DNA of 64,000 nucleotides from Hypericum androsaemum (Eukaryota > Streptophyta > Magnoliopsida > Malpighiales > Hypericaceae): positions 17,088,584-17,152,583 of the forward strand of contig OZ023187.1 in the NCBI GenBank assembly GCA_963995505.1. Direction: 5' to 3'. Below the pieces are notes generated by a model. That model made no database searches. It saw only the letters and a program-made list of their open reading frames with translations, and was not told the origin of the DNA. The translations under genes and the position numbers were made by a program. Shown here in pieces: positions 10,658-19,926 of this stretch (the first letter of the stretch is position 1; every line of letters begins with the position of its first letter).

Positions 10658-11414
10658 CTGATCCCAGCAACAATGCCAGCCGGCAATATCTTAGATGTTT
10701 GCAAGTAACATTGTCCCATCACAAATGTCAGCAAAGTGCCACAAACTGTTCCAGAGGGTACCGCATCAGTAGAAAATACTATGTTTCAAATCTCAAATAG
10801 TAGAGGCCAACAGAAAGGAACATGAAGCAATATTTTCTCAGCAAGAAACAGCTCAACTTGATACCGAACCACACCAAGACCTTGCAGCGAGTCATATTCA
10901 ACTTCTTCCCCAGATCATCAAAATTAAAACACTTCCCCGGTTAGAAGATACCACCATTGCAAGACCGAGCATATCCGTCAACACATCGAACCAGTGAATG
11001 CATGTCAAAATCCACAGAAGCTAACAACAATTTAGAATAGCATGATCCCCTTCTCCAATGTCTGGTAAAGGTTCCAATCATGGGTTCTAGCAAACAATGT
11101 AAAGTTCGAGTCTTTCCCTCTCGGCAAGCTCAACGCACATTAAAACCCGCACTGACCATACCTCGATCCTACTTTAACCAACCACTTATCTATAACGCCA
11201 CCAAACCAATGCTCAGCAAGAAACGTGAGAAGAAGAAAAACCCAACAAAGCCAATATAATACACAAGCAAGGAAGCAAACGGAAGAAACTTTAACGAAAT
11301 GGGTAGGAGTTCTTCTTCTTCTTCTTCTTCTTGTGGAAGGCCTTTCTTCAGGTACCAGAAGATCCCTTTCTTCAGGATCATCCCCTACGGAATCGTGAGG
11401 TAGAAATCGTGCAT
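10658..11414 (-). pseudogene. TMEM14/FAX (fatty acid export) family relic
   Basis: On the minus strand the first exon starts at 11,414 and reads MHDFYLTIP, stop, GMILKKGIFWYLKKG. This matches the start of small plant FAX/TMEM14 proteins (MHDF..TIPYG.....G..GY.KKGS). A TAG at 11,385-11,387 replaces the expected Tyr. A second exon at 10,658-10,745 reads VCGTLLTFVMGQCYLQTSK then ILPAGIVAGI, flanked by an AG acceptor and a GTAACC donor, as in the family membrane-spanning core. The glycine-rich middle exon is replaced by a (TTC)n expansion and unrelated DNA, and the last exon was not found. FAX proteins move fatty acids across plastid or ER membranes. This copy cannot. Confidence 0.65.
11310..11333. 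repeat. (TTC)n microsatellite
   Basis: Seven uninterrupted ttc units lie where the FAX-like relic would need its glycine-rich segment. A second, interrupted ttc run lies at 11,414-11,451 in the relic's leader. Both recur in A' (44,088 and 44,192 onward). Confidence 0.9.
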
Positions 11415-11459
11415 CTTCATCTTCTTCTTCTTCGTCTTCTTCCTCTTCCGGGGCTTTTT

Positions 11460-12180
11460 TTGGTGGGATCCTCTTCTAAAGCTTTGTTCTTTCTTTTGTA
11501 AGGGAATGGAGATCAAGTCAGGAAATGGAAAGTCAGTTAATGAAAAGTCAGCTAAAAAGTGCCCGTAAAAGGACGAAAATTGAGGTGGCGCGTGGTCCCC
11601 ACAAGAAAATTAGTTATTATGGAATAGAAGTGTGTGTCTGATTTCAACAACTCCTCTTGTTCCAATGTTTGGATAAGAATTTTATTAAAATCTTACCTTA
11701 TTTTGTCAAAATTGGATAATTATTGAGTTGGTAATCCATATTCGCACACGACAAAAATTCTCATAAACAGATTTTAAGACACCTAGCTTAATAAAAAAAC
11801 TTATACTTCTAGTTAGTTAGATTAATTATTTTCTAAGTAGAATTAATATGTTGGTATTAATATCTTACTTAAAATAAGTAGGAATTCCTACCTAAAAAAT
11901 AGTAAAAACTTTTCATTTCAAATAGGGAAGTGTTTTCCAAGCATGTGTATAAAATATAGTTTATTTTAGAAAAAGGAAAGATGCAAAGACTCAATAGAAC
12001 TTGTTCCGAGAAATGAAGTACATTGTGATTAGAAAAAAATAATTTAGATGTATATTTGACAAATATACATCTACATATTATAAATAGTTTATAAATTGCA
12101 CGAGAATAAAAATAGAGAAATCAATGAGAGAAATAAATGTTCTATATCAATGTCTCTATTTCGAACTTTTGAAAACACAT
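11460..12180. other. AT-rich stretch with perfect palindromes, no gene
   Basis: No coding signal. It contains a perfect 14-bp palindrome (GTAGGAATTCCTAC, 11,878-11,891). It also has a perfect hairpin at 12,045-12,073: 13-bp arms starting tagatgtatattt with a 3-nt loop. These may be parts of an unrecognised miniature element. Confidence 0.5.
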
Positions 12181-12218
12181 GTTAAATATTTGTTGAAATT
12201 TTTTTATCTCCTTTGAAA

Positions 12219-12470
12219 AACACAATGGCCACAGTCGGATTCCTGAAACACAACAAACATGCAAATTCCTCAGCAAGGAGGACCGAAAGCACCTTGCTGA
12301 AAATTCTCCTGATTGTGTTGGAGAGGAGGACAATCAAAGGTGTCTCCGTCACATAGAAACCAAAAACCCAACCAGTCATTCACCCTCGATCAAACTAAAC
12401 AGAAATGTCAGACCCCGCACATAACTTCAAATCAAGAACCTTTCCAACACCACCACAAAACAAAAGAAAA
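12219..12470. repeat. Dispersed repeat shared with 22,578-22,690
   Basis: Starts acaatggccacagtcggatt and ends in ctttccaacaccaccac. The same two blocks occur at 22,578-22,690 with the middle removed and a partial internal duplication. The origin is unknown. Short frames on both strands were considered but match no family I recognise. Confidence 0.65.
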
Positions 12471-13765
12471 ACATCATCAACAAAAAAAATTAATAACCGA
12501 GAGGCAGGGGCAGGTTTGTAAATAACCACAGCCAGATGGTGGGGTGTCGTTCTAGCTTGCCTTGTAACGGACGGCGGTGGATTGGGGCGAGTAAGCAGAG
12601 AGCCAAGCCAAGTCAGCATCATCTTCTTGGTCGAGTCTCTATCTAGCTTGGAAAGCGAAGGGAGGGGCGGGGTACTTATATGAGGTTTCTGGAATGACGG
12701 ATTTGACCCTGGTCGTGCTGGATTTTTTTAGATTATGAGTATCTTTCTGCTTTCATTGCTGATTTATCAATTTAAAGCTTAGGAGAGTCTCGGCTGTTCT
12801 CTCAACAACGAGTTTTTAATATTAATTTCCGAGCTTTGTAATCTCTTCTGAATTGATTTTTTTTAGATAAGAGAAAATTTAATTTTAGAAAAATTATCGC
12901 GTAAAAAGACTACTGCGTCTGTTGTTTGTGCTGGGCCCCGACTTCTGTGGACAATAATGCCCCTTGCTCGGCCAAATTCTGTTTTACTCCAAGACTTCTG
13001 AATTCTCTCTTGAGCCTCTATTTGGTCAGAAAATCAATCTTTCTTTTTCGACTGAAGATTTTCTTTGTCCGATTAAGCCACTTTATTTCTATATTTTATT
13101 CCGTAATTATTCTTTTGTAGTATTTGATTAATGAATTGGTCTCGACAGCCCAGTTGATAGAAACATTTCAAGTCATAAGGACGTGTTTGGTTCATATGTT
13201 AGTTAGGCTTAGAAAAATTGGACAGAACATGACTCAACTTATTTCGATTATTTTGTTTATAGTTTGATGATATTAATAAATTTAGTACTAAACTTATATC
13301 CTATAACAAAAATTTTGTAAGGTCGATTGTGGCAAACTAGGACAAGTCAATGAAAAATTGCTAGACATGATTTGAAATAGGACTTGGACGTTTTATGCAA
13401 TCCATTTTCTTTACCGAACATATAAAATTGACAAACTATCATATTGCTCCTCAAAAAGCGCTCTCTCTAAGAGTGCTTCCACTCGCAGGTAATTAACAAC
13501 AGTAATAATAGTATAAAGAAAGCCAGGGAACGAGCTAGGTTGCTCCACACCGAAATTATCTTCAAATAACAGTACATGGAGGAATTGCCAAAAGCCAAAA
13601 CAAGCAACAGAGGCTCATCATCAATGGTTGTTCGGATCCCCTTTCCTTCAACCTCAGGTTGGTAATTTAAACTAGTGGTTGTTGGGCCAGCCCAATAATT
13701 TCTGTTGGCGTCCTTCGAAAAAGAAAAAAAATTCTGTTGGTTTAGTCGACTTTTGTACTTGCGGT
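12471..13765. other. Unassigned stretch, possible minus-strand promoter
   Basis: On the minus strand, catataagta at about 12,676-12,685 precedes a GC-richer leader-like segment and an ATG near 12,622 (MMLTWLGSLLTRP...). No protein family is recognisable. A 103-codon minus-strand frame (13,467-13,778) has a hydrophobic end, but its start codon lies inside the adjacent transposon, so it is not a real start. A degraded membrane-protein exon is possible. Confidence 0.3.
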
Positions 13766-14518
13766 TAGGGGTGAGCATTCAGATAATCCGAATCTGAATT
13801 ATTCAAATTTTTCATTATCCAAAATATCAAAAATTGCTATTTCTCAATCGGAATCAGAATCCAAATAGTGAATTTATCTGAAATCCAAAATTATTTAATA
13901 TACGGATTCGGATAATCCAAATTATCCAAATTTTAAAAAATTAAATAATTAATCATCCATATTAAGGGTCTTCAAGCCAATTTTTTAAGTCTTCATACAA
14001 ATTTAAAGAATTTCAAATATCATGGTAGCATATTGATATAACAAACGAAACACACCAAATTTCAACAAACAACAACTTTTTAAACAAACAATATCATCCG
14101 AACTCTTCAATATAAACTTCTTGATATGCGAGATAAACAAACCAAATAATTTAACACTATTCTACACAAGTGGAAGCTTAACTCTTTTCGTCACTTTCTG
14201 GAGAATAAGTTGAATATCCTTGAACAAGAAACTAACAGCCTAATGTTAATTTGTAAGGTGAATATTTAGAACAGAGTAAGGTGAACAATTTGTATTTAAG
14301 ACTTTAGGCTTACTAATTTAGTTGTATCTAGTAGGCCCAGCCCAGTCTAGTCCTAATTTCTAAGTAAATGTATTAAATACTTCAGATATTTGGATAATCT
14401 AAATTTATATTTTTCTTATCCGAATTCGAAATAAAAATTTTGGATAATCCGAACACAAAATTATCCGAATCCGATTCTGAAAAAAAAATCCGGATATCGG
14501 ATTTTTTGCTCACCCCTA
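13766..14518. mobile_element. Non-autonomous hAT-type element, 753 bp
   Basis: Perfect 12-bp terminal inverted repeats TAGGGGTGAGCA (13,766-13,777) and TGCTCACCCCTA (14,507-14,518) are flanked by the perfect 8-bp target duplication cttgcggt (13,758-13,765 and 14,519-14,526). The 8-bp duplication is diagnostic of hAT insertion. Both ends are packed with atccgaat-like subterminal repeats, where hAT transposases usually bind. The interior is AT-rich and has no transposase. Confidence 0.9.
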
Positions 14519-14526
14519 CTTGCGGT

Positions 14527-15590
14527 CCTTGTAAATGTTCACCAATGACAATAAAACTAATATTTAAATTAATATACATATATTGATATTGATATTGATA
14601 CTGATAAATATTACATAACTTATATTTTACACAGATATATAATAATGTGTCACCGATAAAACTTGTGTTTAGTAAAATATGTGCTAATACTTATTTGAAG
14701 TATTATATTGCATAATAAACTAGGAAAAAAATTATAATCATAATCAACTCAAAATTTAATTAATCGAATTAATAAAATTTTGGACAAAATATGAAGATTC
14801 TAAGAGCCATTTAACAATTCTTCGACTCCCCGTACTTACTTTTAATAGCTTTAATTACTGTCGTAAAGAATGCATGTAAACAAACTTTGATTAGTATCTA
14901 GCTATGCATGCATGTATCATTGGAAGGCTAAATAATAAAATTGGAATGACAATACAATATGCTAACTTTAGAGTTTTTCCGGTCCACATAAAACTGACCG
15001 AATTTTTTTTATTTTTAAAAAACATATTTTTTAGAGTTTTGTTAAAGAAGTAAGGGCAACGATAATTATGCATGCTAACCCAAAAAAGATAATTATGCGT
15101 GCTATATTTATAATGATAATTAAAAGAGAATAATTAAAAATTCAATATATTAACACAAACATATAGCCGTTTATTAATGATAATGTCATATACATATACA
15201 CCGACAATGAAATTCCCGCGTACTAAATATGAGATTGTAGTTACGAGTCTCAGCAAAAAAAGACCATGACACATTATTATATATCTGTGTAAAGTTGTGA
15301 CAAGAAAAAAAAACTATCTGAATATACAGCTAAAGCTTAATTTCACATCAATGAACACGAAAATATAGCTTCCGGTTGCAAAGCATTCAAAACGATTTGA
15401 AATGAGTCCGTTATAATGCTCATTAACAGCCGAAAATCTTTCGAGATTTTCTTCCCGTTTAGGTCATTAACGGTCATTATTAGTCTCTTTTTAGATAGAT
15501 TTCCAACCCTTTAAAGCTCCCCTTATTCCTCTGCAATTTCCATAAGCTTAAAAATCCAACCTTTTCAAAAAATTTCTCTCCCCGACCACT
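14527..15590. other. AT-rich intergenic stretch
   Basis: Nothing recognisable: low-complexity AT-rich DNA with a short ttgata repeat near 14,580-14,605. No coding region or clean transposon end was seen. Confidence 0.6.
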
Positions 15591-16460
15591 GGGAATAAGA
15601 AAGGGGAAGGGGAAAATGAGATGGTGGGAAAGGCTACAAGGGCGATGGAGGTTTCTCTGTCTTTTGGCGCTCTGTTTGTGATTCTGGGATATGAAAAAGT
15701 GTTGACCGCCTTATGTTGTACCTGAAAATTCGATTTTTCCAGTGAAGTTTCGATCTTTGGTTTCGACTAGTTTGTTATGTGGTGCCACTTAATGTTTTTG
15801 ATTACTTGGAAGTTCACATGGATGGGCAACAGTTTTCGATTCTCGAGATTGAGGCATTGTGAATCTCTCTCTGCACGTCTTTTGTTCAAGTCTTTGCTGC
15901 TCTGTGAATGTCTTTCTTCTGCAGAGGATGAGTTTACACTTGCTAATTATTATCACTCTGTTTCTGTTGTTGTTTTAACGAACACGGATATCTATCGGAG
16001 ACGAACCAGAGGCGTGAGAAGGCAAGTAAGGCAGTCCACAGAGTCGTAGTTGATTAAATATCTTTGCATTGATGTTCTAGGTGAACTATTTTTATTTACG
16101 CCTTATGTGAGAAAAGCTTGAAAGTACTTATCAATGGTGGAACTAAGTTTTCTCTCATTTTCCCATTTGATGTTTGCCTTTTCGGGTAGCATATGAAAGA
16201 TTTGAATGATATGGCTCCGCTCTCAAATTTCAAATTTCTCTTTCAACAATTTTCATATTTGTTTCCCCTGCCTTCTGTCGTAAATCAAGGTTATCTTGGT
16301 ATGGAAACATGTGGCAAATTTTTTGCTTGTGGGGATCGTTTGGATCCTGCAGAATTCGACTTATTATATTTTTCAGCATTAGATATTCCATATGGAGTAT
16401 GTGCGAGGGACATAATTGTAGATATGTCTTCTTACTTATATTTTTCATGTCACTGATTAG
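15591..16460 (+). other. Possible decayed or spliced gene of unknown type
   Basis: A frame starting at 15,621 reads MVGKATRAMEVSLSFGALFV then ILGYEKVLTA, which looks like a short basic leader followed by a hydrophobic segment. About 290 bp on, a good splice acceptor (ctttcttctgcag) precedes a frame with EDEFTLANYYHSVSVVVL. A further frame (16,193-16,456, 87 codons) starts MKDLNDMAPL. I recognise none of these. It could be a non-coding transcript or a relic. The same arrangement is at 48,369-49,238. Confidence 0.25.
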
Positions 16461-16990
16461 TGAAGGGAGGGTTAGTGCGGTCCACCTCAGCAGGGCTCAG
16501 CCACTCCCGTCTTGTCACGCGCCCACGCGATGGGTTCTCTCCGCAGAACACGAGAAAGATTGGTTCCCCACTAAATGACAAGGCCGTTCGTTGAGGGGAA
16601 AATGATTGGTGGCGGCTGATGCCCAATTAATTCTAGGGAGATCTAGCTGATGTCAGCAAGATGCCTTTTATTTTTCTAGGAATTTTCTGTATAGTTTTAT
16701 TCCTTTTTCTTCCCTAATATATAAGGTAGGCATGTAATATTTTTTGGCAAGTGTGAATATACCAAAATATTCTCCAATTTTCTCTCTTGGTTTCACCTTC
16801 AATAGCTCAACTTCACCATTAAGGGAGTCGTGAGCTTATTTTCTTCCTCAACACCTCAACATTAAAAACCAAAAATCAGATCCTTGAGGTGGCTGCTGAT
16901 ACAGCAATAAATGAAGACAGAATTCCAGGAACATCTCTCCGTCCTTGGAACCATTTGATTATCAATTTGTTTAAAATGGCATTGGCCAGT
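16461..16990 (+). other. Stretch with coding-like tail cut by the LTR element
   Basis: Mostly uninformative. The last 110 bp are open in one frame (QILEVAADTAINEDRIPG, then PWNHLIINLFKMALAS) and run directly into the retrotransposon. Beyond its other end the frame could resume as SHLNNGHSRIP. No family was recognised, so this may be chance. Confidence 0.25.
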
Positions 16991-19626
16991 TGTGAGAACC
17001 CAAACAGTAATTTAGTTTTTAATAGGAAATATAGTGACTTAATAGTAATTGAGCAAAGCTAAGGGGAGAAAATAATTGTTCCACCATGTTGCTTTCCATT
17101 AGTGCTCCACCATGTTGCTTTCCATTAGTGCTCCATCAAGTTGTCTTCCACCATGGAAAGCCAAAGAAGGTCAATTATTGGAATTAATTGCTACCTAAAG
17201 GAGTCCCAGGGAAGGTTAGTATTTTCCTAGAAAAGGTTAGAGAGTGAGAGGAAATTCGGATCCTAGGAGCAGCAGTAGTGATTGATGAAATCCAACGGTG
17301 AAATCATGTCCGATCAGAGTGAAACTTGGAGAGGATGTTCCTAACATCTTGATGAAGTTTCTGTACGGTGGAGATCATGTTTGGAGTTTCCTAAGGTGGT
17401 CGATTGATGCAAAGTTAGATGTCATCGAATTCTAAGAGCAGTAGTCATAATTCATGAAATCCAATGGTGAAATCATGTCCGATCAGAATGAAACTTGGAG
17501 AGGATGTTCCTAACATCTTGATGAAGTTTCTGTACGGTGGAGATCATGTTTGGAGTTTCCTAAGGTGGTCGATTGATGCAAAGTTAGATGCCATAAATCT
17601 GAATAAAAGGGGATCATGTAAGTCGCCCGACTTACTTGCTTATTTGTTATGGTTTAGTTATTGATGTATGTGCTTTATTTTTGTTATACTAGTTGGTACC
17701 TACTTGGTTTCATGTTATAACTAGATCAATGTTTACATAGCTAACGGTTATGTGTGGATCTATTGTGTATGAACATGGATGGATGATATAGAATGGTCCA
17801 ACAGAAATGTCAAATTTGAACTAGCATATCTCTTAATTGGTAAAGATTCAGGAAAGGAGATTATACGGATAGAAAGCCCTATGAGTCTAGTTTTTGATGC
17901 TTTAAACGAAAAGCTATTTGGAAGTTCAAGGAAGAAGTTATGGTTGTTTTATTAGAAGGTGACAGATTCTGGAAGACAGATTCTAAAGAGTTAATCTACT
18001 GAGGTATTTGGGGATCATTACTTCATTAAAAATGGCCAAATGAGATATCATCAGAAAGATATAGATGTCTAGTTTCCAATAAATCAAACGGCTAGGAATT
18101 TAGAGTTCTGTAGCAAATGTTATGAGTCATTTAGCAAGGTGTGTCCAGAAATCCGAGAATAGTCAATATGAAAGTTAAAAGTCATGTTTCCTAGGCCTAT
18201 CTAAAGTAACCTAGTAAGGAGGAAAAGAAGACACAGATTTGATAATAGGAGTTATCTTTGAGCTTATTGACTTGTCTTAGGAGATGGATTTCTAACTATT
18301 CCAGGTAGATTTTGAATGAAATATAAGAACTTATTATGAGATGGTTTGATTTGCTTAAAGATATGATTTATAGATGTATTGGGTTTATCATGAATACCTT
18401 TACTTATCAAAATTAAGTAAGGTATTTCTGATTTACATATTTGAAAGATTACAGTTCTGATGCTTGAGAATTCAGTTCAATAAGTTTTGGTTTAAATGAG
18501 TCTATGTGTTGAGTAAAAATAGAATCTTTGCTTGCTGTATCTATATTCGAGTGATTAGTGGGCTCGTGGGGATATCTATTCACGTCTTTTGGGCCCGTAA
18601 CGCGGGATACGGAATAGGTACTATTGGACCCCACGAGAATCCCGTCATGGATATGTTAGGCTATGAATATATGAATATGTGATATGAGGATGTGGATACG
18701 AATATACGAATTTGTGATTTGTGATGTAAATATGATATGAGCATGCGGGATTACTTCCACATCTTTTTGGGCCTTAGAGTTTATGTGCACTATTTATGGG
18801 GCAACTGGGTAACCCTAGGTGCATGTAATCAATAGGGAATGTGGAAGTTATCTAGGCTCGTGGGGATATCTATTCACGTCTTTTGGGCCCGTAACGGGGG
18901 ATACGGAATAGGTACTATTGGGCCCCACGAGAATCCCGTCATGGATATGTTATGCTCCGGAGTCCTATTTGTTAGTTGGCTAGGTAGACGGTTAAGGGAT
19001 GATCTTCGTTTGATTCGCGAAGTCATCTAGTGTACTTATGTTCATGTGTATAATGAGTCCCATTCTATTAGATGGCTAAGTGACATTTGATGCTGATTCT
19101 GAAAAGTTCGACAGTGCAAACTGTGTTCGTAAACCTTTAGATTTGCTGCAACCTATATTACTATTTCTGAATTTTTTGTGAGTGTATATTCCAATATTGA
19201 CAAGTGTGTAACTGTGGTATCTATCTGACGTGACTATGCATGTGTCTTATGTTAAGTATGTGTAATTTATGCAATGAGTTCTATTTGCTGTGATAATTGT
19301 GTGAAATAAGTTTCAGACAACAATGCCATAATTTTTGTATGTGATCTTGCATTTTCGGTTATTTTGAATTTTATGCATGAAATTTGATAGAGGGAATAAT
19401 CGGCTTACTGAGTTGCGTAATCTCATCAAAATACGCTGCTGTTTCAGATATATCAAGAATGATACGGGAACGAGCGCTAGAGGCAAGAACATGTATTCTT
19501 TGACATTTATTTTGTTTCTTTATTATATAAGAGATGGCAACGATTAAGTTTATGTTTTAAAAAAGAGCCTTACAGAGATGATTACTCTGTGGCGGTTGGC
19601 ATGCTCTGGGAATTCAGGGCGTGACA
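16991..19626 (+). repeat. 5' LTR, 2,636 bp
   Basis: TG...CA ends. It contains a 27-bp duplication near 17,080-17,130, a tandem pair of about 169 bp (about 17,255-17,592) and a 98-bp direct repeat (18,561-18,658 and 18,855-18,952). A 66-codon frame (17,464-17,664) inside it is part of the 169-bp repeat and is not a gene. It carries two substitutions (18,774 and 18,792) absent from the other three LTR copies in the window. Confidence 0.95.
18561..18952 (+). repeat. 98-bp direct repeat inside the LTR
   Basis: Copies at 18,561-18,658 and 18,855-18,952 start ggctcgtggggatatc. Each contains the 9-bp inverted repeat ctcgtgggg/ccccacgag, able to form a stem. Equivalent pairs exist in all four LTRs (for example 21,497-21,594 with 21,791-21,888). 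Confidence 0.9.
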
Positions 19627-19926
19627 CAATGGTATCAGAGCAAAAAAATATTTTTTCAAGTATTTTTTTTTGGGCTTTTCGAAGATTACTTTAAAAAAAA
19701 AAAGGGGAGTTTAGTGTACATGTTCATGTTATGATAGTTAACTGTGTGCATGAGTATGAAATCGTATTAGTTGTTGAATGAGTTATGAATTAATTGTGTG
19801 AGGACTAGAAGGATTATATCTTGTATTCGTATTGTATGTTACGAGTAAAGATTTGTAGAACAATAGTGTCATAATATCTAGGACAATGTTAAGTTTGAGG
19901 GCAAACTTTCTTTAAGGGGTGGAGAA
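19627..19926 (+). other. Internal domain: PBS, spacer and polypurine tract
   Basis: Exactly 300 bp. It starts caa then TGGTATCAGAGC (primer-binding site) and ends aaggggtggagaa (plus-strand primer). The middle is AT-rich without coding sequence. In A' (52,405-52,704) one base differs (52,471 t for 19,693 a), which removes a stop and leaves a 67-codon frame spanning the LTR/interior border. Confidence 0.95.

Noticed and set aside
13467..13778. 103-codon minus-strand frame with a hydrophobic end
   Set aside because: Its start codon lies inside the hAT-type element, so the frame was created by the insertion. No protein family fits.
17464..17664. 66-codon frame repeated in all LTR copies (17,464; 20,400; 50,242; 53,178)
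   Set aside because: It is part of the LTR's 169-bp internal repeat. LTRs do not normally encode protein, and substitutions change it freely.
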